10,106 nt of DNA from CAMCQY01 sp044370415 (GCA_044370415.1 JBILVO010000142.1:1-10106), one strand, 5' to 3'. Positions 1 to 6,832 are shown, numbered from the stretch's first letter. Made by a program: numbers and translations. Notes: generated by a model not told the origin, from the letters alone.

Positions 1-882
1 CTCGCCGTCGAATGTGACGATCGACTTCACGCGACTCCGCTTCCGCGAGGGCAGCGACATCACCTCGTCCCCCTTGCGGATGATCCCCGAGGCGACCGTG
101 CCGGCGAAGCCGCGGAAGTCGAGGTTGGGCCGCAGCACCAGCTGCACGGGGAAGCGGAAGTCCTCCATGTTGCGGTCGGAGCCGATGTAGACCGTCTCGA
201 GCAGCGGCATCAGCGGCGAGCCGGTGTACCAGGGCATGTTCGGGCTGTGGGTGACGACGTTGTCTCCCTTGAGCGCCGAGATCGGCATGAAGTGGACGTC
301 GGGCAGTTCGAGCCGCGACGCGAAGGAGCCGTAGTCGGCCTTGATCCGCTCGAACACGGCCTCGTCGTAGCCGACGATGTCCATCTTGTTGACGGCCACC
401 ACGATGTGTCGGATGCCGAGCAGCGACACGATGAAGCTGTGCCGCTTCGTCTGCGGGAGCACGCCGTGGCGGGCGTCGATGAGGATGATCGCCAGGTCGG
501 CGGTCGAGGCGCCGGTGGCCATGTTCCGCGTGTACTGCTCGTGGCCGGGCGTGTCGGCGATGATGAACTTCCGCTTGTCGGTCGAGAAGTAGCGGTAGGC
601 GACGTCGATCGTGATTCCCTGCTGCCGCTCGTCTTCGAGGCCGTCGGTGAACAGCGCGAGGTCGACCTCCTCGCCGGTGGTGCCGTACCGGGACGTGTCC
701 TTCTTGATGGCGGCCAGCTGATCCTCGTAGATCATCTTCGACTCGTAGAAGAGCCGGCCGATGAGCGTGCTCTTGCCGTCGTCCACGCTGCCGCAGGTGA
801 TGAACCGCAGCAGCTCCTTGCGCTCGTGCTGGGAGAGGTATTCCTCGATGTCGGAGGCGATGAGGCTCGATTGGTGGGACAT
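1..882 (-). CDS. cysN: Sulfate adenylyltransferase subunit 1 (CysN, or N-terminal part of a CysNC fusion), partial
   Basis: This is the GTPase subunit of ATP sulfurylase, which couples GTP hydrolysis to formation of adenosine 5'-phosphosulfate from ATP and sulfate in the cytoplasm. The first 294 residues are present; the 3' end lies beyond the left edge. An EF-Tu-like G domain is clear: P-loop GSVDDGKS (31-38), switch I GIT (89-91), DTPGH (110-114) and NKMD (165-168). The start of the beta-barrel domain follows. The ATG at 880-882 lies 2 nt after the cysD stop on the same strand, so the two genes are almost certainly one translationally linked operon, as expected for a CysDN heterodimer. No Shine-Dalgarno is evident. 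Whether an APS kinase (CysC) domain is fused at the C-terminus, as often seen in CysNC proteins, cannot be decided because that part is missing. Family assignment is very secure. Confidence 0.96.
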   Translation of the reverse strand, partial: MSHQSSLIASDIEEYLSQHERKELLRFITCGSVDDGKSTLIGRLFYESKMIYEDQLAAIKKDTSRYGTTGEEVDLALFTDGLEDERQQGITIDVAYRYFSTDKRKFIIADTPGHEQYTRNMATGASTADLAIILIDARHGVLPQTKRHSFIVSLLGIRHIVVAVNKMDIVGYDEAVFERIKADYGSFASRLELPDVHFMPISALKGDNVVTHSPNMPWYTGSPLMPLLETVYIGSDRNMEDFRFPVQLVLRPNLDFRGFAGTVASGIIRKGDEVMSLPSRKRSRVKSIVTFDGE

Positions 883-884
883 GG

Positions 885-1796
885 TCAGAAGTATCCCTCG
901 CGCTTCTTCTTCTCCATGCTGCCGGCCTCGTCGGAATCGATGAGCCGGCCCTGCCGCTCCGAGAACGTCGTCAGCAGCATCTCCTGGATGATCTCGGGGA
1001 GCGTCGTGGCGGTGGAGTCGACGGCGCCCGAGAGCGGGTAGCAGCCGAGCGTGCGGAACCGCACCCGCCGCATCTCCGGCGTCTCGCCCGGCTTCAGCGG
1101 CAGCCGGTCGTCGTCGACCATGATCATCACGCCGTCCCGCCAGACGATCGGCCGCTCGGCCGCGAAGTAGAGCGGCACGATCGGGATCTTCTCGAGGTGG
1201 ATGTACTGCCAGACGTCGAGCTCGGTCCAGTTGGAGAGCGGGAACACACGGATGCTCTCCCCCTTGCGGACCTTCGTGTTGTAGAGGTTCCAGAGCTCTG
1301 GCCGCTGGTTCTTGGGATCCCAGCGGTGGAACTCGTCGCGGAAGGAGAACACCCGCTCCTTGGCCCGCGACTTCTCCTCGTCGCGCCGGGCGCCGCCGAA
1401 GGCCGCGTCGAACCGGTACTTGTCGAGAGCCTGCCGCAGCGACTGCGTTTTCATCACGTCGGTGTGCACCTTGCTGCCGTGCGTGATCGGGTTGATTCCT
1501 TGGGCCCGGCCCTCTTCGTTGACGTGCACGATCAGCTTGAGCCCCAGCTCCTGGGCGACGTACTCGTCGCGGAGCTTGTACATGTCGCGGAACTTCCAGG
1601 TCGTGTCGACGTGGAGGAGCGGAAATGGAGCCTTGGCCGGAAAGAACGCCTTCTCGGCCAGGCGGAGCATCACCGCCGAATCCTTCCCGATGGAATAGAG
1701 CATCACCGGGTTTTCGAATTCCGCGGCCACCTCGCGGATGATGTGGATGCTCTCGGCTTCGAGCTGGCGCAGGTGGGTGAGGCTGTAGGAAGACAT
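885..1796 (-). CDS. cysD: Sulfate adenylyltransferase subunit 2 (CysD)
   Basis: This is the catalytic subunit of ATP sulfurylase, adenylating sulfate to APS at the entry of assimilatory sulfate reduction or sulfation. At 303 residues it matches the usual CysD length (about 300). The PP-loop pyrophosphatase motif SIGKDS is at residues 35-40. An FGGARRDEEKSRAKER segment typical of the family sits in the middle, and the C-terminus ends EKKKREGYF, the characteristic CysD tail. The N-terminus (LTHLRQLEAESIHIIREV) also matches the family, so the ATG at 1794-1796 is well supported even though no Shine-Dalgarno is visible upstream. cysN follows after 2 nt. Upstream, 106 nt separate it from the photolyase gene on the same strand; a candidate promoter (TGGACG, 18-bp spacer, TAGAGT) is in that gap, so the cysDN unit may be transcribed independently. 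Confidence 0.97.
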   Translation of the reverse strand: MSSYSLTHLRQLEAESIHIIREVAAEFENPVMLYSIGKDSAVMLRLAEKAFFPAKAPFPLLHVDTTWKFRDMYKLRDEYVAQELGLKLIVHVNEEGRAQGINPITHGSKVHTDVMKTQSLRQALDKYRFDAAFGGARRDEEKSRAKERVFSFRDEFHRWDPKNQRPELWNLYNTKVRKGESIRVFPLSNWTELDVWQYIHLEKIPIVPLYFAAERPIVWRDGVMIMVDDDRLPLKPGETPEMRRVRFRTLGCYPLSGAVDSTATTLPEIIQEMLLTTFSERQGRLIDSDEAGSMEKKKREGYF

Positions 1797-1829
1797 GGCT
1801 GCCGGCGAGGTCGGAAGGGAAGGAGGCTC

Positions 1830-1859
1830 ACTCTAGCAGGCTGCGGAAAACCGCGTCCA
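1830..1859 (-). promoter_or_regulatory. Candidate sigma-70-type promoter for cysDN
   Basis: Read on the minus strand, TGGACG (1859-1854; 4 of 6 matches to TTGACA) is followed after 18 bp by TAGAGT (1835-1830; 4 of 6 to TATAAT). Transcription would start near 1823, giving a leader of about 27 nt before the cysD ATG. The -35 element sits at the loop of an imperfect inverted repeat (1844-1873), which could let a regulator block it. Motif matches of this quality occur by chance, so this is only a candidate. Confidence 0.25.
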
Positions 1860-1873
1860 CGCGCGTTTTTCCG
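1844..1873. terminator. Imperfect inverted repeat between the photolyase gene and cysD: possible terminator or operator
   Basis: On the plus strand CGGAAAA-C-CGCG (1844-1855) can pair with CGCG-CG-TTTTTCCG, around a TCCA loop at 1856-1859, with a small bulge. On either strand the central CGCG stem is followed closely by a T-run (five T on plus, four T on minus), resembling a weak bidirectional terminator that would end the photolyase transcript. A second small hairpin, CCGGG-N7-CCCGG, lies next to it at 1871-1887 and is followed on the plus strand by TTTT. The same structure overlaps the candidate cysD -35 box, so an operator role is an alternative. Confidence 0.35.
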
Positions 1874-1902
1874 GGGTGAAGGCCCGGTTTTGTCGGCTCG
1901 CG

Positions 1903-3459
1903 TCAGCCGGTCGCGTCGCGCAGCCGGTCGGCCTGCCGCCGGATGCCGCGCAGGTCGGCGGCCTCCTTGCGGGCGAGATTCTTCAGCTGCATCGCCATCC
2001 GGTTGTTCGCGCGCAGGAGCTTCTCGTGGCGGGCGAGGAAGTCCCAGTAGAGGGTCGTGAACGGGCAGGCATCAACGCCCGTGGCCACTTTCGGATCGAA
2101 GCGGCATCCCTTGCAGGCGTTGCTCATGCGATCGATGTACGCGCCCGAGGCGCAGTAGGGTTTCGAGGCCATCACGCCGCCGTCGGCGAACTGGCTCATC
2201 CCGAGCGTGTTGGGCAATTCCACCCACTCGACGGCGTCGACATAGACGGCGAGGTACCAGCGGTGGACGTCCTGCGGCCTGACGCCGAGCAGCATCGCGA
2301 AGAGGCCCGTCACCATCAGCCGCTGGATGTGGTGCGCGTAGCCGTGCTGCAGGGTCTGCGCGACCGCGTCGCGGAGGCAGTTCATCTCCGTCTCGGCCGT
2401 CCAGTAGAAGCCGGGGAGCGGCCGGTCTGCGGCGAGGGCGTTGCGGGCCTCGTACTCAGGCATGAAGTGCCAGTAGACACCGCGGACGTACTCCCGCCAG
2501 CCGAGCACCTGCCGGATGAAGCCCTCGGTCGACTCCAGCGGCGCCTTGCCGGCCCGCCACATCCGTTCGGCGCCGGAGACCACGTCGCGCGGGTCGAGCA
2601 GCTTCATGTTCATCGCCTGCGAGAGCCGCGCGTGGTAGAGCCAGGGCTCGCCCGTCCAGATCGCGTCCTGGTAGGCGCCGAAGCTGGCGAGGCGGTGCGT
2701 GAGGAAGTCGTCGAGCGCGGTGCGGGCGTCCTCGGGCGTCACGGGCCAGTCGAACGCATCGAGGCTTCCCGGGTGCGTCGCGAACCGGCCGTTCACGAGG
2801 TTGATGACATCGCGGGTGGTGGCGTCGGGGGCGAACCGCACCGGCTCCGGCAGCCTGCCGGGCCCGGCCGCCGGGAACGCACCGCGGTTCTCGGCGTCGA
2901 AGTTCCACTGGCCGCCCGCCGGCTCGCCGTCATCCATGAGCACGTCGTGCCGCTGGCGCAGGGGCCTGTAGAAGTACTCGAGCCGCAGCTGCTTGCGGCC
3001 GCGGGCGTGCTCCGCGAATTCCTCTCGCGAGGAGAAGAAGTGGCGGTCGGTGCGGATGTCGAGCGGGATCCCCGCGTTCAGAGCCGTCGCCTCCAGCGCC
3101 TGCCGCACCCGCCACTCGCCGGGCTCGACCACGACCAGCCGGTCGGGCGCGCGGCCCGCGGCCTTGTCGCGGGCGAGGCTCGCCGCGAGGGCATCGGCCA
3201 GCGAGTCATGCTCGCCGGCGGACGCCTGCGGCGGCAGGGGCGTGTAGTCGACGTCGACGCCAGCATCGCGGAGCCGATCGCGGAAGTGCCGCATGCCGGA
3301 GAGAAACACGGCGATCCGCGCCTTGTGGCTCCAGACGTGGGTCGATTCGCCGGCGACTTCGGCCATCCACACCCGGTCGCGGCGGCGGTCGAAGCCGTCG
3401 AAGGCGGCGCTGCCGCGGTCGAGTTGGTCGCCGAGCACGATGACGAGATGGCCGTTCAT
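1903..3459 (-). CDS. Iron-sulfur photolyase/cryptochrome (PhrB/CryB, FeS-BCP type; probable (6-4) photolyase)
   Basis: This is a 518-residue cytoplasmic flavoprotein of the 'deoxyribodipyrimidine photolyase-related' family, expected to repair UV (6-4) photoproducts with blue light and FAD. The N-terminus (LVIVLGDQLDRGSAAFDG) is the family's Rossmann-like antenna domain; the C-terminal half is the helical FAD domain. Cysteines C361, C449, C452 and C465 have exactly the spacing (88, 3, 13) I recall for the [4Fe-4S] ligands of Agrobacterium PhrB (350, 438, 441, 454). With the same offset of 11, H376-H377 match the PhrB active-site histidines, Y435 and Y441 its lesion-contact tyrosines, and W353 and W401 its electron-transfer tryptophans. 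The position I recall as PhrB Tyr399 is V410 here. The offset comparison is from memory, not an alignment. The ATG at 3457-3459 has no Shine-Dalgarno. The gene precedes cysD on the same strand without obvious functional linkage, and is divergent from the sigma factor gene. Confidence 0.93.
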   Translation of the reverse strand: MNGHLVIVLGDQLDRGSAAFDGFDRRRDRVWMAEVAGESTHVWSHKARIAVFLSGMRHFRDRLRDAGVDVDYTPLPPQASAGEHDSLADALAASLARDKAAGRAPDRLVVVEPGEWRVRQALEATALNAGIPLDIRTDRHFFSSREEFAEHARGRKQLRLEYFYRPLRQRHDVLMDDGEPAGGQWNFDAENRGAFPAAGPGRLPEPVRFAPDATTRDVINLVNGRFATHPGSLDAFDWPVTPEDARTALDDFLTHRLASFGAYQDAIWTGEPWLYHARLSQAMNMKLLDPRDVVSGAERMWRAGKAPLESTEGFIRQVLGWREYVRGVYWHFMPEYEARNALAADRPLPGFYWTAETEMNCLRDAVAQTLQHGYAHHIQRLMVTGLFAMLLGVRPQDVHRWYLAVYVDAVEWVELPNTLGMSQFADGGVMASKPYCASGAYIDRMSNACKGCRFDPKVATGVDACPFTTLYWDFLARHEKLLRANNRMAMQLKNLARKEAADLRGIRRQADRLRDATG

Positions 3460-3619
3460 GGTGGAATTCCGTGGGCCCCCATGATGGCCGCGCCGCGGGA
3501 AAAAATCGCCGGGAGGTCTTTTTCAACCGTCAGTTAGTCCGTGGGCGCCCCTGCGGTTAGTGCCAAAGGACACACACGTCGTCGCCCGCTCCTCGACCCA
3601 TCTTCCAGGGAGTCTGCTC
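3460..3619. other. Divergent intergenic region between the photolyase and sigma factor genes
   Basis: This 160-nt non-coding stretch must hold promoters for both divergent genes. On the minus strand TTGAAA (3526-3521) is a good -35 candidate for the photolyase, but the only -10 match is the T-rich run at 3500-3506, at a poor spacing of 14-15 bp. On the plus strand GTTAGT occurs twice (3533-3538 and 3556-3561), 23 bp apart, about two helical turns. I see no convincing plus-strand sigma-70 promoter. If the sigma factor started at the GTG at 3560 instead, the region would end at 3559. Confidence 0.5.
3607..3612 (+). promoter_or_regulatory. Shine-Dalgarno AGGGAG deciding the sigma factor start
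   Basis: AGGGAG lies 7 nt before the GTG at 3620, the best ribosome binding site in this area. It favours this start over the in-frame GTG at 3560, which has no purine-rich sequence in position. Confidence 0.55.
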
Positions 3620-4615
3620 GTGATCGCCCATGCCAAGCCGGCCGCCAGGCGTCTGCGGCGGAGGGAATCGTCAGGGCCCCGGACATCGTCCCCGCGACGG
3701 CTGTCGGGACAACGGGCCGCACTCGAGTCACGGCGGAGCAAGCTCTTCGACAGGCCCATCGACTACGTTCCCTGCCGGCAGTTCCTCCGCACCGATGCGG
3801 AGCGGCTCGCGACCGAGCCTCCGGCGGACGCCGCCGTGCCGCTCGAGCGCACTGGCTGCGACGTGCCGAAGGGGTCGGGCATGACCCCCTACGTAGCCAG
3901 CCTCTACCAGACGCGGCTACTGACACGCGACGAGGAGCAGTTCTACTTCCGCCGGATGAACTGGCTGAAGTTCCGCGCGGCCACCGCGCGGGGCCGGCTC
4001 GACCGCCGGCGGGCCGGCAGCAGGCAGATCGACCAGATCGAGGCCTGGCTCTCCGAGGCCGAGGCCGTGCGGACGGTGCTGGTCACCGCCAACCTCCGGC
4101 TCGTTGTGTCGATCGCCAAGAAGTTTGTCGACGCGACCAACTCGTTCGATGAGCTCGTGGCCGAGGGCAACATGGCACTCCTGCGGTCCGTGGAGAAGTT
4201 CAACTTCGCACTGGGCAACAGGTTCAGCACCTACGCCACGTACGCCATCCAGCGGCACTTCTTCCGGCTGTCGCACAAGGGGCGGCAGCTGCGCAGTCGG
4301 TTCATTTCCGATGACGACTCGTTCAAGGGGCGGGCAGCGGCGGAGCGCGACTCCGAAGCCTGCTCGTCCGAGCAGGTGGACGTTCTCAAGAAGCTCTTTG
4401 GCAGGTTCCTCGCGGACCTCGAGCCGCGGGAGCGGCAGATCGTGGTGGCACGGTTCGGCTTCGACGGCCGTCCTCCGCGCACGTTCCGCGAGCTGGGCGG
4501 CTCGATGGGGGTCTGCAAGGAGCGGATCAGGCAGATCCAGACCCGCGCCATCGATAAGCTGCGGGACATGGCCGCCGAGGCGGGGCTCGAGCAGACCGTC
4601 GGCGACTGGCTCTGA
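3620..4615 (+). CDS. Alternative sigma-70 family RNA polymerase sigma factor, planctomycete type
   Basis: This sigma subunit directs RNA polymerase to a promoter subset. I chose the GTG at 3620 (331 residues) because AGGGAG (3607-3612) precedes it by 7 nt; an in-frame GTG at 3560 (351 residues) has no Shine-Dalgarno. The first 40 residues are an Arg/Ser-rich tail, then KLFDRPIDYVP, a segment resembling planctomycete sigma factors. Region 1.2-like sequence is at about 88-120 (YVASLYQTRLLTRDEEQFYF), region 2 at 150-216 (TANLRLVVSIAKKFVD, FDELVAEGNMALLRSVEKF, RFSTYATYAIQRHFFR) and region 4 at 267-317 (LEPRERQIVVARFGF, helix-turn-helix ELGGSMGVCKERIRQIQ). Region 3 is reduced to about 50 residues with no RIPVH-like segment. 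The tryptophan pair of primary sigmas in region 2.3 is Y208-A209, so this is not the housekeeping factor. The stop codon overlaps the next gene's ATG by one base, implying translational coupling. No anti-sigma gene is adjacent. Confidence 0.92.
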   Translation: MIAHAKPAARRLRRRESSGPRTSSPRRLSGQRAALESRRSKLFDRPIDYVPCRQFLRTDAERLATEPPADAAVPLERTGCDVPKGSGMTPYVASLYQTRLLTRDEEQFYFRRMNWLKFRAATARGRLDRRRAGSRQIDQIEAWLSEAEAVRTVLVTANLRLVVSIAKKFVDATNSFDELVAEGNMALLRSVEKFNFALGNRFSTYATYAIQRHFFRLSHKGRQLRSRFISDDDSFKGRAAAERDSEACSSEQVDVLKKLFGRFLADLEPRERQIVVARFGFDGRPPRTFRELGGSMGVCKERIRQIQTRAIDKLRDMAAEAGLEQTVGDWL

Positions 4616-5364
4616 TGACGGACTCGCCGGAAACATCGCAGCGGGTGCTCGTGGTCGGCGCGGCGGGCGGCGTCGGAGCGGCAGTCTGCCGCACGATCTG
4701 TGCCGCAGGGGGCCGCGTGTTTCTGGCGGGCCGCTCGCTCGACAGCCTCGAGCCTCTGGCCAGCACGCTCGGCATGCCCTTGCAGCAGCTCGACGCCACC
4801 GATCCCGAGGCGGTCGACGCCTGCGCGGATGCCGCCGCGGCGGCGCTCGGAGGACTCACTGGGATCGTCAACTGCGCAGGATCGCTGCTGCTCAAGCCCG
4901 CCCACCTGACGAGCACGGCCGACTGGCAGGCGACGATCGCCGCGAACCTCACGACCGGCTTCGGCTGCGTGCGCGCGGCGGGCCGGCTTCTCAAGGCTGA
5001 CGGCGGCTCCGTGGTGCTCGTCTCGAGCGCGGCGGCCCGCGTCGGCCTTGCCAACCACGAGGCGATCGCCGCCGCCAAGGCCGGCATCATCGGCCTCGTG
5101 CTGTCGGCCGCGGCGACATACGCACGGCAGCGGATCCGCTTCAACGCCGTGGCGCCCGGTCTCGTGCGCACGCCGCTGACGAAGGGGCTCGTCGCCAGCG
5201 AGCTGGCCGAGAAGGCGTCGGTGGCGATGCACCCGCTGGGCCGGCTGGGCGAGCCTGGGGACGTGGCCCGGGCGATCGTGTTCCTGCTCGACCCGGCCCA
5301 GTCGTGGATCACGGGACAGGTGCTGGGAGTGGACGGCGGCCTGGCGGATATCAGGGGCCGCTGA
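4615..5364 (+). CDS. Short-chain dehydrogenase/reductase-like protein lacking the catalytic tyrosine
   Basis: This 249-residue Rossmann-fold protein is of classical SDR length. The dinucleotide loop GAAGGVG is at 15-21, with GR at 39-40 (the arginine favours NADP(H)). DATD is at 60-63, NCAG at 86-89 and the structural asparagine N111 in NLTTGF. The SSAAA strand (137-141) contains S138, K155 sits in the IAAAK segment, and PGLVRTPL (181-188) and the C-terminal ITGQVLGVDGG (232-242) are typical. The position four residues before K155, normally the catalytic tyrosine of YxxxK, is I151 (ATC codon). The protein therefore either reduces its substrate by another mechanism or acts as a nucleotide-binding, possibly regulatory, protein. 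I recall other SDR members with a similar NHEAIAAAKAG sequence, so this may be a natural subfamily rather than a mutation. The substrate cannot be told. Its ATG overlaps the sigma factor stop (TGATG) and it has no Shine-Dalgarno of its own. Confidence 0.9.
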   Translation: MTDSPETSQRVLVVGAAGGVGAAVCRTICAAGGRVFLAGRSLDSLEPLASTLGMPLQQLDATDPEAVDACADAAAAALGGLTGIVNCAGSLLLKPAHLTSTADWQATIAANLTTGFGCVRAAGRLLKADGGSVVLVSSAAARVGLANHEAIAAAKAGIIGLVLSAAATYARQRIRFNAVAPGLVRTPLTKGLVASELAEKASVAMHPLGRLGEPGDVARAIVFLLDPAQSWITGQVLGVDGGLADIRGR

Positions 5365-5391
5365 GGCACCTGCTGAAGCATCTGCCGGGCC

Positions 5392-5405
5392 GGCCGCGCG
5401 CGGCC
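5392..5405. repeat. 14-bp perfect palindrome after the SDR gene
   Basis: GGCCGCGCGCGGCC is self-complementary and lies 27 nt after the SDR stop. It could form a short GC hairpin (five-base-pair stem, four-base loop) but no T-run follows, so a rho-independent terminator is not supported. In such GC-rich sequence it may be fortuitous. Confidence 0.4.
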
Positions 5406-5456
5406 TGGCATGACTGGCGAGGGTAATACTTCGGACTCGTTCACGACGGGTCGAAG

Positions 5457-5472
5457 TGGTATCCTCCGCCGC
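5457..5472 (+). promoter_or_regulatory. Candidate extended -10 promoter giving a leaderless MFS transporter mRNA
   Basis: TGG-TATCCT (5457-5465) fits an extended -10 element (TGn followed by a hexamer with 4 of 6 matches to TATAAT). The usual 6-8 nt distance places the transcription start at or next to the A of the ATG at 5473. No good -35 hexamer is seen at 16-18 bp, which an extended -10 can tolerate. No Shine-Dalgarno precedes the ATG, consistent with leaderless translation. Confidence 0.35.
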
Positions 5473-6768
5473 ATGAATACCACCACCTCGTCCGCGCCGA
5501 CGTTCCGCCTCTGGCTGATGATGGTCCTCGAGTTCGTGATCTGGGGGGCCTGGCTGCCACTCATCTGGGGCTACATGGGCGCCCCCGTGGCCGAGGGCGG
5601 CCTCGGGTTCACCGGCGCACAGATCGCCTGGGTCGGCAGCGCCTTCGCGATCGCCTCGATCGTGGGCATCTTCTTCTCGAGCCAGTTCGCCGACCGCACG
5701 TTCGCCGCGGAGAGGTTCATGGCGGCCAGCCACTTGATCGGCGGGCTGGCGATCCTCGGGATGTACTGGGCGAAGGACTTCCCCACGTTCTTCGCGCTCA
5801 TGCTGGTCCACTCGCTGCTCTACGTCCCCACCATCTCCGTCTCCAACTCGATCGCGTTCACCCACATGAAGAACGCCGAGAAGGAGTTCGGCCTCGTGCG
5901 GATGGGGGGCACGATCGGCTGGATCCTCGCCGCCTGGCCGCTCTTCTTCCTCCTGGAAGGGAAGACGGGCGTCGCGGCGACGACGGCGAAGGCCAACATC
6001 TTCCTGGTCGCCGGCATCGCCTCGCTGATCCTGGCGGCCTACAGCCTCACGCTGCCGCACACCCCGCCGAAGCGAGCGGCCGCCGGCGACGGCGGGCTGG
6101 CCTGGCTCAAGGCCGCCAAGGACCTCTCCAAGCCGTTTCTGCTCGTGCTCTTCGCGGTGACCTTCATCGACTCGGTGATCCACAACGGCTACTTCCTGCT
6201 GGCCGGCAACTTCCTTGGTGACGCGAAGGCCGCCGCGATCCCGCAGAAGTGGATCATGCCCGTGATGAGCATCGGCCAGGTGGCGGAGATCGCCACGATG
6301 GCCGTCCTCGGCGCTGTGCTCGCCCGGCTCGGCTGGAAGACGACGATGATCCTCGGCATCCTGGGCCACGCGGCCCGGTTCGCCGTCTTCGCGTTCATGC
6401 CGCAGAACCAGGCGATGATCATCGCCGTGCAGGTGCTGCACGGGATCTGCTACGCCTTCTTCTTCGCGACGCTCTACATCTTCATCGACGCCGCCTTCCC
6501 GAAGGACGTGCGGTCGAGCGCCCAGAGCCTCTTCAACCTGCTGGTGCTGGGGCTGGGCGACCTCGCCGCCAAGTGGCTCTTCATCCCGCTCCAGGAGCGG
6601 CTGACGACCGACGGCGTCACCGACTACCGTCAGCTCTTCCTCGTCCCCACGGGCATGGCCCTTGCGGCCGCTGTGCTCCTGGCGATCGCGTTCTGGCCGC
6701 CGCGGTCGCTGGCGACGGCGTCGCAGTCAGGGGACGACCCCGAGACAGAGCCGCAGATCGTCGCGTGA
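5473..6768 (+). CDS. MFS transporter of the nucleoside:H+ symporter (NupG/XapB-like) family
   Basis: This 431-residue inner-membrane permease has about twelve predicted hydrophobic segments. The opening FRLWLMMVLEFVIWGAWLP followed by GYMG resembles the start of E. coli NupG, as do the FADR loop after segment 2, LLYVPTISVSNSIAF (counterpart of the NupG AYMPTLGLINTISYY stretch) and VRMGGTIGWILAAWPLFF (counterpart of IRIWGTIGFI). The length is close to the usual 418 or so. It probably imports nucleosides or similar metabolites by proton symport; the actual substrate is unknown, and sugar-specific relatives cannot be excluded. I chose the ATG at 5473 because family members begin directly with segment 1 and a -10-like box lies just upstream. 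An in-frame ATG at 5410 would add 21 residues with no ribosome binding site. It lies 108 nt after the SDR gene and probably has its own promoter. Confidence 0.88.
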   Translation: MNTTTSSAPTFRLWLMMVLEFVIWGAWLPLIWGYMGAPVAEGGLGFTGAQIAWVGSAFAIASIVGIFFSSQFADRTFAAERFMAASHLIGGLAILGMYWAKDFPTFFALMLVHSLLYVPTISVSNSIAFTHMKNAEKEFGLVRMGGTIGWILAAWPLFFLLEGKTGVAATTAKANIFLVAGIASLILAAYSLTLPHTPPKRAAAGDGGLAWLKAAKDLSKPFLLVLFAVTFIDSVIHNGYFLLAGNFLGDAKAAAIPQKWIMPVMSIGQVAEIATMAVLGAVLARLGWKTTMILGILGHAARFAVFAFMPQNQAMIIAVQVLHGICYAFFFATLYIFIDAAFPKDVRSSAQSLFNLLVLGLGDLAAKWLFIPLQERLTTDGVTDYRQLFLVPTGMALAAAVLLAIAFWPPRSLATASQSGDDPETEPQIVA

Positions 6769-6832
6769 CCGGTGCGGCCTCGGCGGGATGAGCCGGTTCG
6801 CCGCCGGCCGCGGCCCGCGCAGGATCCTCTTC

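Noticed and set aside
247..2060. Two plus-strand open frames (247-1041 and 1197-2060) opposite cysN and cysD
   Set aside because: Both lie antisense to secure genes and show no motifs.
1876..3537. A 553-codon open frame on the plus strand opposite the photolyase gene
   Set aside because: The composition is low-complexity (Arg, Val, Glu, Gly, Ala, His) and the opposite strand encodes a protein with conserved cofactor residues, so this is a shadow of codon bias.
3560..3619. GTG at 3560 as the sigma factor start
   Set aside because: It is possible, but has no Shine-Dalgarno, and the added 20 residues resemble no sigma region; the GTG at 3620 has AGGGAG at ideal spacing.
5384..5408. GC palindrome after the SDR gene as a rho-independent terminator
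   Set aside because: No T-run follows, and the outer bases do not extend the stem, so only the palindrome itself is listed.
4231..6441. A 736-codon open frame on the minus strand, antisense to the sigma factor, SDR and transporter genes
   Set aside because: Its translation is dominated by Arg, His, Glu, Asp and Gly with no recognisable domain, and it spans three plus-strand genes that carry clear family motifs. Long antisense open frames are expected where third positions are almost all G or C.
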